From Podospora pseudoanserina (lineage: Eukaryota; Ascomycota; Sordariomycetes; Sordariales; Podosporaceae), in NCBI RefSeq assembly GCF_035222485.1, contig NC_085921.1, positions 4,402,001 through 4,466,000 on the forward strand: a stretch of 64,000 nt of DNA, given 5' to 3'. The notes under the pieces were generated by a model, which saw only the letters and a list, made by a program, of their open reading frames with translations, was not told where the DNA came from and did no database searches. Shown piece by piece: positions 19,789-31,056 of this stretch; within the stretch, counting starts at the first letter, position 1; each line of letters opens with the position of its first letter. The position numbers were made by a program, and so were the translations under genes.

Positions 19789-20383
19789 TTTTTTCTTGCC
19801 TGGGACTCCCATTCTTGGGAGTGATAACATTCCACATTGTTGATTTTGGTCTGGCGATTCAGTGGTTTTTGTTTTAGAAGCCTGAATTAACTCCCCCAAG
19901 CTGTTTGGTGACTCTTTGGATTCGCTTGGTATCCAGCCTTGTAAGACGGCAAAAAAAAAACAATCCCAAAGGGACTCGAAGACGCCAAGGACAATCCAGG
20001 GTTAGGGTCCCGCTACAAACTTGAATCCTGACTGCGCTCACTCTCGGTTTTCTCAAAAAGCAATTTCAGTTGATTTTTTTCCACATCAGTGTGTTCGTGA
20101 ATAGATTCCCTTGTTTGTACCGATATGTTTGATGCTCTATTTTCTCACTATATTTGACGTTCTCGGGAAAAGCGGAGTATCTTGGTCAGCAACAACCATC
20201 GGCAGTCCCTCACGGCCGCTGCCGCCGCCGCCGATAGCAGCGCCGAGACTTTGAACAAGTCGGCCAAACCCACTCACTCATTCACTTGGTCGCTGGGTGA
20301 ACTCAAACCTTGCATGCTTGTTTCATAAACCTCAGAGACTCAAACTTCCCTTGTGAACACGACTTTTAAATTTTTATTGAAAC
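19789..20383. other. Intergenic: tRNA-Arg 3' flank and promoter of the methyltransferase gene
   Basis: No gene is visible. A short GCC-rich run (GCTGCCGCCGCCGCC, about 20218-20232) and an A9-10 tract (about 19951) are the only notable features. Confidence 0.5.
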
Positions 20384-21717
20384 ATGGAGGTGGAGGAGGA
20401 TACGTCATGGAACGGCGCCGAACACACGGGCGAGGAGGCCATCGATGTCGATGAGCTAAGAGTCATGTATTGCGCTGCTGATTCCTTCCAGTAAGTTTTC
20501 ATCTCACCATCACATCACATACATATTTATTGAAAATATTCACATGAGACGGCAGACAATACCCCCGCCTGGCCCACTACCAAACCACCCACCTCCGCCG
20601 GCAGTCCTTCTACTCCCTCCCCCAAGCCCACCTCCGGCTCCTGTCATCCCCACCGTTCAACTACCTCGAAACGCTTTCCAAAGTCGACGACTGCATCGAC
20701 TCCAACGCCGAGCTGTCCAGGGCTATCTTCAAAGCTGCCCTCTCAAACTTCAACCTGGGGGTGCCCGACGAAAAGTCACGGACTGCTACTGGCACCCTTA
20801 AAATGCCGGATGAGTGGGCAGGCTGTGCAAAGAATGGGGATGTGGACAAGGCGAGGAGCACAATTCGTCAGTTCTACCGGGACTGGTCGGCAGAAGGAAA
20901 AAGGGAGAGGGATGTCTGCTTCCGGAATGTCTTCAAGGTTGTTCAACAAGAGCAGAAGAGGTTGAAAGAAGGGGAGAAACTGCGGGTTTTGGTGCCGGGC
21001 GCGGGGTTGGGGAGGTTGGTGTTTGAACTGTTTCTACGGGGGTGTATAGCGGAGGGGAATGAGATTTCCTACCACCAACTGCTGGCGAGCTCTTACATCT
21101 TGAACTGCTGCGAGCGGGCGGGGCAGTACGAGGTTTTTCCTTGGGTGCATGGGTTTTCGAATCATAGGACAAGAAGGGATCAGTTTAGGGGGTACAAGGT
21201 GCCGGATGTGCATTGTATGAGCGAGACAATGAGGGTGCAGGAGGAGACGGGCAGGGTCGGCGAGATGAGCATGACGGCTGCGGATTTCTTGTGCGAGTAC
21301 GCCAAGGAGGAAAACGCGGGGGCGTTTGATGTGGTGGCGGCGGTTTTTTTCCTCGATACGGCCCCGAATCTGATTAGGTATTTGGATGTGATTTATGGGT
21401 GTTTGAAGCCCGGGGGGGTGCTGGTGAACTTTGGGCCGTTGCTGTGGCATTTCGAGGGGGTGATGCCGAATAAGAGTGAGAACGGGGCCCATATGAGCGG
21501 CGGGGATGATATGACGGGGATTGCGGAGCCGGGGAACTTTGAGCTGACGGATGAGGAGGTGATGGAGCTGGTGACAAAGGTTGGGTTCGTGGTTGAGTCG
21601 AGGGAGACGGGGGTCGAGGCGCCGTATATACATGATACTGAGTCCATGCTGCAGACTATGTATCGAGCCAGTACGTGGGTTGCGAGGAAGCCGGTCATCA
21701 AGGCGGATACTTCTTAG
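20384..21717 (+). CDS. Carnosine N-methyltransferase-like protein (N2227 family)
   Basis: Two exons (20384-20490, 20556-21717) encode 422 residues of the CARNMT1/N2227 family of SAM-dependent methyltransferases (yeast YNL092W), whose animal member methylates carnosine to anserine. The fungal substrate is uncertain. The SAM-binding motif is RVLVPGAGLGRLVFEL. Later family signatures are EGNEISYHQLLASSYILN, FPWVHGFSNH, DVVAAVFFLDTAPN and LKPGGVLVNFGPLLWHFEG. The junction completes a Gln codon, and the frame before and after is continuous with conserved sequence (YPRLAHYQTTHLRRQSFYSL). The acidic N-terminus is typical of the family. The stop lies only 61 bp from the stop of the convergent dehydrogenase gene, so their 3' UTRs probably overlap. 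Confidence 0.9.
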
Positions 21718-21778
21718 AGACTGCATATATTTATCTCAAAAAAAAAAATGCTCAAAATGCTAAATAACAACTCCTCTC

Positions 21779-22683
21779 TCAAAGCTTGGAATCCAACTGC
21801 CCCCTAGCCCACATAGCACCACCATCAATGGCGAAATCAGCACCGTTCACGTGGTTACTCGCCCGACTGCACAGATACACAATCGCACCAGCAATATCCT
21901 CCGGTCTCCCTAACCTCCTCATGGGGTTGGCATTGGCAAACGCATCATGCCCACCGCTCATCTCCAGCAGCCCATTGCTCATCTTGCTAGGGAAAAATCC
22001 AGGGCAGATGCTGTTCACGCTGATATGCCTCGGGCCCAATTCCACAGCCAAGTTCCTCCCCAGGTGAATAACCGCCGCCTTGCTAGCACTGTACCCATAC
22101 GTGCCCTGCTTGCCCAAAGTACCAATCCCCAACCCAGCCACCGACGCAGTGATAATCACCTTTGACGGCGTCTCAACGCTGGCGTTCTTGCTCATGAGGG
22201 GCACGAGGTCACGGATGAGGTTAAAGACGCCCTTGACGTTGAGGTCCATGACCTTGGCAAAGGCCGAGTCGGAGTGAGTGTCGATGTACTCGCCCCATGT
22301 GGCGCCGGCGTTGGCAAGGAGGATGTCGACGTGGTCGGTGTGCTTCTTCACCTGCTCGACGAGGTGGGTGACGCCGGCTTGGGTGGCGCAGTCGGCCGGC
22401 ACAGAGATGGCCTTGGCGCCGGGGGAGAGGTTGGGGAGGGCGTTGAGGGTGGCGACGGCGGATTCGCAGGCGGCGGCCTTGCGCGAGGAGATGAAAACGA
22501 GGGAGGCGCCGGATTGGAGGATGCTGATGGGGGGTGTTAGTGACGTGATTGATACAGACTGACAGGATGAACATACGCAGAAGCAGCACTCAACCCCAAA
22601 CCACGGGAGCCACCGGTGATGACGGCAACCTTGCCCTTCAGGGAAAACAGGGACGAGAAGTCCTCGAGCTGAGCTTCGGCCAT
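21779..22683 (-). CDS. Short-chain dehydrogenase/reductase with C-terminal SKL (peroxisomal)
   Basis: Two exons (22683-22577, 22523-21779) encode 283 residues of a classical NAD(P)-dependent short-chain dehydrogenase. The cofactor loop is TGGSRGLG near residue 24. NAG (in ANAG) and the catalytic YGYSASK follow, with a Ser in IITASVAG, and the PG motif is in CPGFFPSK. Fungal relatives are often labelled RhlG-like 3-oxoacyl reductases, but the substrate cannot be told from sequence. The protein ends in Ser-Lys-Leu, the consensus PTS1 signal, so import into peroxisomes is likely. Its upstream region carries three CCTCGG boxes, the core bound by the fatty-acid regulators FarA/FarB. Together these suggest a role in fatty-acid or other peroxisomal oxidation (inference). 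The start at 22683 gives the usual short N-terminus before the cofactor loop. Confidence 0.9.
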
Positions 22684-23332
22684 TGTATCGGTCTTAGTGT
22701 GAGAAAAGATGAGAGATGAAACAGACAGACAACTAGGATTGGGACAAAGGAGGTGGATGTTATAATTCCCAGCCCTCGAGGTATGTACCCGCTATATTGC
22801 TACCGCCGATCCGGTTCGGTTCCCTTTCCCGGGGTGGTGGAGCTTGACTCAGGGGGTTTATACTAATCGTCGAATCTGCGGGGAACCCCAGCCGTGCCTC
22901 GGCCTCGGTCCATCACCCCGCCCTTTAAAGCTACAACTCCGGCTTTAGCCTCGCCCAGGGGGAGGCTAACCTCGGCGATAAGCACATAGGTAAGAGGCAA
23001 GTTCTTTGATATCTTGCTGTCTTGACACTGGCAATCATCTTACACTATCAGTAACATAAAAGAAAGACCCAAAGTCTCAAGGATCGAATTGGTACAAAAT
23101 ACGCTCACAAAACTAAGTACAGTAGCTAAGCTAGCTGGATGGAAATTCCGCAACATCAGAAAACCATAAAAGAACAAGGCTGTGGCCTAGGTACCGGTGC
23201 TGTTACCAAATTTTGGCGTAGCCTATAGAGGATGCTCTTCCAACCACAGATTTCGCTTGGGAAAAAAAGCCCAAGGCTTCCTGAAAAGCACGTAAACACA
23301 AAGCAGCCCAACGGCCGGTCAGTCTCCGAATT
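22684..23332. other. Upstream region of the -SKL dehydrogenase gene
   Basis: A non-coding spacer between the dehydrogenase start and the end of the next minus-strand gene. It holds the CCTCGG cluster listed separately. The part nearer 23200 is probably the 3' UTR of the Herp/Usa1-like gene. Confidence 0.55.
22897..22975. promoter_or_regulatory. Three CCTCGG boxes (possible FarA/FarB oleate response elements)
   Basis: CCTCGG occurs at 22897-22902, directly again at 22903-22908, and at 22970-22975, about 214 to 292 bp upstream of the dehydrogenase start codon. CCTCGG is the known core site of FarA/FarB, the regulators of fatty-acid and peroxisomal genes in moulds. About 0.3 copies would be expected in a spacer this size by chance. 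Confidence 0.5.
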
Positions 23333-25640
23333 TTATACCTCCACCAAAGGAGCTTGAGCCTGAGGCTGGGGCTGTACTGGAGACTCCTCTTGCTGCCCAT
23401 GGTCCGCTCCATCTTCATGTCCTGGTTGCTGCCCTTCCGTCTGGGCCTCCTGGGCTGCTCGAGCAGCGGCCCTCTCCCGTTCGGCAGCCTCTTCAGCAGC
23501 TCTCCTCTCCTCCCTTTCCCGCGCCTCCAGTTGCTGAATATGTCTCTCTGCAACCCCTGGCGCCAAACTAGCCAGAAGCAAGATACCTGCTCTCTCTAGC
23601 CACCTGGCCTGGTTTTGTAGCCAATTTCCATTAGCATTCCGTCTCTGCGCTACTAACCGCCGCGCAATCTCCGCCGGATCGGGGTTGCCAGCCTGACCAG
23701 CCCCTGCTGGTGCGTTCTGTGCTGGTCTCTGTTGATTCTGATGTTCCGGATTGGGGATCAGGTTCTCAATATGCTCTCTGATGGGCTGAAACACTTCGTT
23801 GACCAAGGCGTTCAAAATCCCTGTATGGAACGCCAAGAGGATCAGGGACGCTATACTTAACGACAGCCACCGTTCCCATGAGGGGTTGCTGTAGGAGAAC
23901 CAAAAGGCAAAAGCGGCCAGACGAATGATGAGCCACACGGTGGGCCAGGCAGCCACCACCCACCCTCCAGGGTTGCCCTGATGTCCAAACTGTGGAGGCC
24001 GGGCAAGAGGAGGGTTAGCTGGAGCTGCCACTTGGGCCTGCTGAACCCGATGCCGAAGGCCGTCGACAGGATGAGCCTGGAAACCTGCTTGGGCTTGGCC
24101 TTGCTGGGGTTGTACCGGCCCCTGAGCTGCTGCATTTGGGTTTGGCCAGAGAGGCGGTGGCACCGGTCCGGGTTGCGGCTGCTGGAAAGCCAATGGCATG
24201 GGGCTCGGTTGAAAAGGTGGCAGGTACATGGCTGGCGGGGGATAGAACGGAGGTGGGTAGAAAAGAGGGCCTGCCATAGGAGGTACGCCGAAAGCCATGG
24301 GCTGGTAGACGTGCTGTGGTGGCCTCACAGGTAAAGCATGTGGCTGCCGCGAGGTGTACAGATCTAGAGGACTGTTTACCAGTAACGCACGAGGACCAGC
24401 CTGGTCGTACAAAATGTGAACCTCGAGATCATCCAAGGCCCGAGCTTGGGACTGTCCCTGTTGGCCCTGGGGTTGTGATTGAGTATGACCCTGTGGTACT
24501 ACCTGCCGCTGCAGCGGCGGAATACCATAGGCAGCATGTCTGGTGTGGGGATCTGGGGTCGCAGAACGACTGGCATGTCTGGATACACCGGGAAAGAGAG
24601 GCGTAGTCACCCCAGGTTGAATTGGCTGAATAGGCCCATTGGAATTCGCAAGATTAGCCGCCATGTTTGCTAAGGATGCGCCAGATGCACTTCTTTGCAT
24701 CGCACCAGTGATGGTTTGCGAGGCCCTAGCAGCGTCATCACCATGGATCCAGTCACGAGTCTGGTTCGCAGAAGATGGGCGATGACTTCCAGGGTTGGAT
24801 GTAGGACCGCCCGCTCCTGGAGCAGAGCCAGCGGCTGGCGCAACGACCTCGTTCTGAACAGTGATGCGTACTTGTTGTCCGTTGGGCCCAACCATATCCC
24901 GCGTCAAGGAATGCGCCGGGTGCTCAGCCCCCATGACGGGGCCGTGGTGTACGCCATCGAGAGGCGGAATACCATATCCAAAGTGTCGTTGAGTATTCAT
25001 AAGCGCTACTTGCCGCTGAAAGGCCTCCCGTTGAAGGTGAGCACCCCACTGAACCATATCTTGGTGTTGTAGGTGATGGACCATGGGCTGTGGGGGCGGG
25101 ATAAAGCCGGCGGCTGCCACACGGATTCCATGCTGAGGGTGAAACTGGATATGTGGCTGGCGGCCAAATGGAGGTTGCGCATGGTTGTTGGGAGGGGCAT
25201 TCGCATTGCCAGGCGCAGGGCTCTGGCCACGGTTCGGTGTTGCGAGCTGGGGGGTGTTGCCAGACGGCTGGTTGACAACATCTCTGATCACCATATGAAG
25301 AGATTGCTGGTCGCCACTTGATCGGATCTATAGCAACAGTATTAGCACACCAAGTCGAGAGAAAGCGACACAGTAACGTTACACTTACCACCTGTTCTGT
25401 AAAGACATCCAGCAATGTGTCGGTATCGCGCTGCAACAGATGGCCGCGGTAGATGAATCTGATTTGCTCGTCGGATGGTCGCGAGGGGAGTCCCTCTCGA
25501 ACTTTGGCCTTGAGCTGGCGCAAAGTGGTAGCAGCTGGTGTTCGGGCGAAGCTTAATGAGGTGCCGCTTGGCTGGATGAGGTTGAGGTTAACGACCAAGG
25601 GCGCATCCTCCTGTGGAGCGGCGACCTGCTCGTCCGCCAT
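23333..25640 (-). CDS. Herp/Usa1-like ubiquitin-domain ER membrane protein
   Basis: Two exons (25640-25389, 25327-23333) encode 748 residues. Residues 15-90 form a ubiquitin-like domain (LNLIQPSGTSLSFARTP, then LRQLKAKVREGLPSRPSDEQ and IRFIYRGHLLQ). A long Pro/Gln/His-rich disordered middle follows. Near residue 530 two hydrophobic stretches (VAAWPTVWLIIRLAAFAFWF and LSLSIASLILLAFHTGILNA) look like a membrane hairpin, and the tail is Glu/Arg/Ala-rich coiled coil. This order of UBL, membrane hairpin and charged tail is that of Herp in animals and Usa1 in yeast, which scaffold Hrd1 in ER-associated degradation. The Hrd1 gene is 20 kb away in this window. Family assignment rests on architecture and the UBL, so a related fungal UBL protein remains possible. 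Confidence 0.75.
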
Positions 25641-26554
25641 GTTTGCTGCTAATATCTGTCGGTCAAGATGATGAGTGGAAAATGGCGACGAGACTGGAGA
25701 GAAAAGGTGGGCGGCGCTGTCAATTATTCATGGAAGTCAAGAAAGACGCATGCCAGGCACGGACAGTCTGGGGCGCTCGGAGCGTCGATGTTGATGTGGG
25801 TGAGGGTGAGGTGGGCGCAAGCAAACAAGGGAGAGTCAGTCGGTCACGTCGCGGAGAAGAAAGGAGAGACCACGTTATTGGATAAGAGGGGAGCAAAATC
25901 GAACTTGTTGCGCATCCTATTGATGTGGAGAGGTAAAGTGTTATGTCTGAAATAAAAAAAAAAGTCCGCTCTTCGCATCGAAGAGAGAGAGCTGTTGTTG
26001 AGCACCACCCACACTCACTGCCTTGCTCTTGCTCGGTCAGCTTCCAAATTCCACGCTGTCATTCAAGATGGAGGGTGCCCCCAGGTATCGGTACCCGACC
26101 CCACGCTGGGTGGCCCCCTGTACACAGGAAATCAGCGGAATCACATGTGATTAATCAAACTATTCTGTAAAAAATAGGGGATACATGTACCCACCACACG
26201 CGACCAATGGTGCCCCCCAAAACGGCGCCTTGCCATCCCGGGATAACGGCTCTGGGCGGGAAACACCGTCGCATCCACTGGTTCGCTCTCTCTTTCAGTC
26301 TGAAAAGCAAGCTGCGTCATGAGAGTGACGGCTTGAGCTAATCGTGCAGCTGTGCCGCCCTTGCGACCGGTTTATTTCTTGTGTGACTGACTTTGCGACT
26401 TTGCGGTATATCAACGGCTTGAGATTCCCCGCGCCTGCCCCCAGAGCCGCTGCTATTTTTTTTTTTTGCAGGCAGGCCAACGATGCAGGTTCGTCAACAT
26501 ACACCGCCTTGCTCCCCTGGTTACGGATGAGAAAAAGTTATTAAAAGGGGCAAC
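25641..26554. promoter_or_regulatory. Divergent promoter region, Herp/Usa1-like gene / psd1
   Basis: A 914-bp gap between two gene starts. No coding signal is seen. It includes a T12 run (about 26456-26467) and purine-rich stretches, but no recognised control element. Confidence 0.5.
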
Positions 26555-28261
26555 ATGGCGTTTCCTCAGATTGGCCCTGCTTCGATCTCTGTCGGGTTAC
26601 CTGTAGCTGGGTTGGCTCGCACCACACTCCTTCGACGCTCTCAGCGCCTCCCTCACCACCACCTCTCGCAAGCCGCCACTCGTCGGGCACACTCGACACA
26701 TCGATACGGCCGCCAGCAGCAGCGCCTCTTCGGCCAACGCTCCTTCTCCCAGCAGTCCCACCGGCCCAAGGCCGACTCCAAAGTGAACGACTCCAAGATT
26801 CGGTGGTATCCCATTCCCGTCGGCCTCGGCGTCGGCTTCCTGGGTCTGGTTCAGTTCTACAAGGTCTACTCGCGGGAGAAGGAACCTCAAGAAAATGGCG
26901 AACCAGAGAAGAAGCCAAAAAAGAGGCCACGGGTGAGGCCCGATGGACCTTGGTACGATATTGCACTCCAGATACATGCTTGATCTTGAGGCACGAGGAC
27001 AGAGGACTGACACATGGTTTCCAGGCAGGTGCAAATCATGTCGACTCTGCCATTGAAGGCCATGTCTCGGCTTTGGGGCAAGTTCAATGAGCTCGTCATT
27101 CCATACCACCTCCGTTCTCCTGGTTTCCGGCTGTACTCTTGGTTCTTTGGTGTCAACATGGACGAGATCGAGGAACCGGATATTCGCAATTTCCCCAACC
27201 TGGCCGCCTTTTTCTACCGTACCCTGAAGCCCGGTGCCCGACCCCTGGATCCGAACCCGAACGCTCTCTTGTCTCCTGCGGATGGTCGAGTTCTGCAGTA
27301 CGGTCAGATCGAAGGCGGCGACATCGAACAGGTCAAGGGAATGACATATACCATTGATGCTCTCCTCGGACAAAACAGCCCCTCGCCAAGTCTCTCCAGC
27401 AGCCAAGCCTCTCTCGAAAAGCTCATCAAGCCCGCTGCCCAGCGTGAACTCGAAGGCGACGAAGAACTGGTCAAGAGGGACGAAGAATTCGCCTCGGTTA
27501 ACGGTATCTCGTACACCCTCCCCGATCTCCTGTCCGGCAACAAGAAGAAGAGAAAGAGCGACAGCTTCGACCAGCCCAAGGACGAATCCGTCACTCCCTC
27601 TGCCACCTCCGTCTCTGAAGTCCGCGCCGAGCTCGAGAAGGGCGAGAAGGCCTGGTACGATTATCTCACCCCCGGCAGCCGTCACGTCCTCTACTACGCC
27701 GTCATCTACCTCGCCCCCGGGGATTACCACCGCTTCCACTCACCCACCAACTGGGTCGTTGAGAGGAGACGCCACTTTGCAGGAGAACTCTACAGCGTGT
27801 CCCCGTATCTTCAGCGCACCATGCCCGGTTTGTTCACTCTCAACGAGCGTGTCGTTCTCCTTGGTCGCTGGCGCTGGGGTTTCTTCAGCTACGTCCCCGT
27901 CGGTGCCACCAACGTCGGTTCTATTAAGATCAACTTTGACAGGGAGCTCCGCACCAACAGCCTGACGACGGACACCGAGGCCGACAGGGCGGCCGAGGAG
28001 GCTGCTCAGCGCGGTGAGCCGTACCTTGGTTACGCCGAGGCCACGTATGAGGCTGCCAGCCAAGTCCTAAGGGGCCACGCGCTGCGCAGGGGTGAGGAGA
28101 TGGGCGGTTTCCAACTCGGCAGCACGATTGTTCTCGTCTTTGAGGCACCTGCTTCGGAGCACGATCCCGAGACTGGCAAGCACACCAGGGGGTGGTCGTG
28201 GAATGTTGAAAAGGGGCAGAGAGTCAAGGTTGGGCAGTCTTTGGGGCAGGTTGATATGTAA
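26555..28261 (+). CDS. psd1: Phosphatidylserine decarboxylase, mitochondrial (Psd1)
   Basis: Two exons (26555-26952, 27025-28261) encode 544 residues. The enzyme converts phosphatidylserine to phosphatidylethanolamine in the inner mitochondrial membrane. The N-terminus is Arg/Gln/His/Ser-rich and lacks acids, as a presequence should. One membrane helix follows (IPVGLGVGFLGLVQFYKVY, about residues 88-106). Catalytic-domain motifs include FFYRTLKPGARP, LLSPADGRVLQYG, APGDYHRFHSP and VGATNVGSI. The self-cleavage motif is LGST at about residues 497-500, where the Ser becomes the pyruvoyl group, leaving a 46-residue alpha subunit, the usual size. The 72-nt intron joins at a Trp codon. A Ser/Lys-rich insert between about residues 245 and 345 is longer than in yeast but common in moulds. 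Confidence 0.94.
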
Positions 28262-28724
28262 AAGTTGGTATCCAAAACGTCGGGGGAAAGAAGGGGGTTG
28301 TATATACCAAAGAGGGATTCGAAAATGTTTTTCAACTTTAATCGTGGGTAGATATTTGTGTTTTAATGCGGCAATCAACTTGTTCGTTTATTCATAGTTT
28401 TGGGGGTCAGTTCCTATTCTAGCATGTTGGGTGTGGTTGGAAGAGTTGATAGAAGTTTTAAAATTGTTGTTAGCATCTTGAAAATTCATCGTCTATGATG
28501 CTCTATAGGTATATGTACATCTTCTCTCTAGGTTTCATTCCAGTCGTCTGTATCCGCCATCATTGAATAAAAGGGGGTATTTCGTATTCTCTTAAACTTC
28601 TGGAAAAAAAAAAACCACTGTTTCAACGCCCACTCACGATGTCTTCCACGCCTTGCTCTTAATGCCTGCTTATATTGTGCTTTGCAGTCCATTTCACGTT
28701 GTTGCTGGACCTGCTCCCAGCTCT
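28262..28724. other. Convergent intergenic spacer
   Basis: The 3' flanks of psd1 and the nitroreductase-like gene. AT-rich, with nothing else visible. Confidence 0.6.
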
Positions 28725-29540
28725 CTAAGCAGAACCAAAAACCCTGTACTTTTGCTCCAAAGGCCCAAAGGTCTTCTCGCCTGGCTCGCCGGCCTTGCCG
28801 CCAAATACGAGCTGAGCGGAGAGCTTCCACGTCGACGGGACGGACCACTCCTGCTGGACCTTCTGGTCGACGAGGGGGTTGTAGTGTTGGAGGTTGGCGC
28901 CCAGGCCTTCGGTTTCGAGGGCAGTCCAGACTGCGAACTGGAGCATGGCGCTTGAGTGGCCAGCCCAGGGGTCGAAACTGTTTTTGTACGTTAGCAAAAA
29001 TTTGATAAGGGGGGTTGGATGGGAAAAGGGGACATACCGATCAGCATAAAGGGCAAACTTTTCCTGCATGCCCTTGACGACGTCCTGGTCCTCAAAGAAC
29101 AAAACAGTGCCTGCGCCGGCCTTGAACCCGGCCATGCGGGCGGCCGTCGAGGCGAAGTTCTCCTCGGGGACGATGGACTTGAGGATGGCGGTGGTGATGT
29201 CCCAGAACTTGTCGTGCTCGGCGCCGAGGAGGACGACGACGCGGTTGGATTGGGAGTTGAAGGAAGAGGGGACGTGGAGGAGGGATTCCTTTACGATTTC
29301 TTGGACGCGGTCGGTAGAGATGGGGAGGGTCTTGTTGAGGGCGTAGATTGTGCGACGGGCTTTGATGTGGGAGAGGAAGCCGTCAGCGCTCTGGACGGCG
29401 GGGGTGGTTTTGCTGGAGGAAAACATCTTCGGGGTAGTAATTGGTGTGGTGATAGGACGGGGAGTAGCAACTCTATAGGTGGTGTTTTTGAGGAGTGTGC
29501 GAAGCGGGTGGGCGAATCTCTGCATAGGAGCGGAAGACAA
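28725..29540 (-). CDS. Nitroreductase-like protein (Frm2/Hbn1 type)
   Basis: Two exons (29540-29038, 28977-28725) encode 251 residues. The core belongs to the FMN-dependent nitroreductase fold of the fungal Frm2/Hbn1 type, which reduces nitro or quinone compounds and affects lipid and redox signalling in yeast. Typical segments are IKARRTIYALNKTLPI, LHVPSSFNSQSNRVVVLLG, MAGFKAGAGTVLFFEDQDVV and FDPWAGHSSAMLQFAVWTAL. The first 38 residues are Arg/Thr/Pro-rich without acids and look like a mitochondrial presequence. A second in-frame ATG at codon 39 would give a cytosolic form of normal family length. The 60-nt intron is a multiple of three and has no stop, so retaining it would insert 20 residues just before FDPWAG. 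Its GTATGT donor, GCTAAC branch site and splice-corrected Arg-Phe junction favour removal. Confidence 0.88.
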   Translation of the reverse strand: MSSAPMQRFAHPLRTLLKNTTYRVATPRPITTPITTPKMFSSSKTTPAVQSADGFLSHIKARRTIYALNKTLPISTDRVQEIVKESLLHVPSSFNSQSNRVVVLLGAEHDKFWDITTAILKSIVPEENFASTAARMAGFKAGAGTVLFFEDQDVVKGMQEKFALYADRYVPFSHPTPLIKFLLTYKNSFDPWAGHSSAMLQFAVWTALETEGLGANLQHYNPLVDQKVQQEWSVPSTWKLSAQLVFGGKAGEPGEKTFGPLEQKYRVFGSA

Positions 29541-31056
29541 GATGGGATGATGGGTTGGTTGGTGATGAGATGAACTTATAGATAGATGTCAAAAAGGCGG
29601 GAAGGACCCCTTATATGTATCTACCTTCCTATGTCTGTCCTCTTTCCCTACGGACAGCAAAAGACGGGGTTCTACCCGGCAGAATTCGAGACCGACACCT
29701 TCCCCCCAACCCCCATCATGGAAGGAACCCTGGAGCATTTCCGCCGAGAGACCTCGAAAGATTCCATGAGCATCTCAAACCATCGCCAGGCTCCACTTGG
29801 TACGTACGGATGGAGTTTTCTGCTTGCAAGCGGCTCACTCATCGAGTTGTCATCCATTTCAGCTACCAAATCGGTAATCCACTATTCATATCGTCTTCTC
29901 GCTTGCTCGCGCGCGGTATTCCGATCTGTCCTGTATATAATACAATTACAACTTACATCATTGATTATACATAAGCTTAGTACTCGTTCGACCGTTGGAG
30001 TTTGCATGTCGCCCAGTTCTCTAACCAATGACAAGCAATCATACAGCCGAATTGGGGAAGTTGGCTGATAACCAGTTCGTGGCTTCGGCACCAACGACAG
30101 CACGCCGCTGGGCTTTGAAAGCGCATTTCAAATGCTGACAAAATCCCGCTAAGACCACACCCCCACTTCTTTATCTATTGGGTAGCTGGACAGAGGGTGG
30201 GATCTGAGCCATTGCTTGCTCGGCAGTCCCCAAGGTGCCAACCCCACCACGTGCCGTTGATGGAGGGGAGGGTTGAATCCTTGAACTGCCTGATTCAGTA
30301 TTTATAAAGATACAAATGCCCCCCATATGAGAAAGTATCAGGGGCATGGTGTCACAAGGCCTGATGGTTGCGCCATCTGGGATGTCTCTTGGGTGAATAG
30401 ACCATGCACACCTAAAGTCACACCGTGGCCTTGAGAAACCAGCCTCCAATAGCCAAGAGATAGATTGATCAATGATTTCGATGTCATGGTAAGAAACCTC
30501 TGCTGCTAGATTATAACATATACAGTCCTCCATACATTCAGTGTCCGTCATTTCAAGACTCAAAGCTGTTCTTCTCACCCCCTCAACATCACATTCTCCC
30601 CTCTGCTGTGCAATGTTACACACCTCCACCAAGTCCCTGATGATCCCTCAACTGCAAGAGCAAAACAACGATTCCATAAAGATAGATTAAACATGTATAT
30701 ACATCAAGAGTCAGACATATCTTTCATGTGCCCGTCGTCCTCCTAACACCCCCCCATACCCTTCATATACCCTCCATGTTATATAGTTATTTTGTTGTAT
30801 GTGCGCTTGTGTGTTTATCTTTTCTCTAGCAGACCAAAGCAAACCCCCAAAGAAAATCTTTACCATGGCTTCGAGCCCCAAAAAGTCTGGTATAAAAATC
30901 TCAAACATCTTTATGCGCCCACCAGCCAAAGCAATGAGAAAAGCAAGAACGCGATACAAAACTCCCGTCAAATGCATGAAACGATCCCGAAAGGGAGGAT
31001 AAGAAACGTGAAGCCAAAGAAAATTTTGTCAAAAAGACTACAAATCCTGAACCACC
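29541..31056. other. Gene-free region
   Basis: A 1.5-kb region upstream of the nitroreductase-like gene and downstream of the reductase gene. Open frames up to 160 codons occur on both strands, but they have no family resemblance and poor codon use. No tRNA or repeat was found. Confidence 0.5.
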
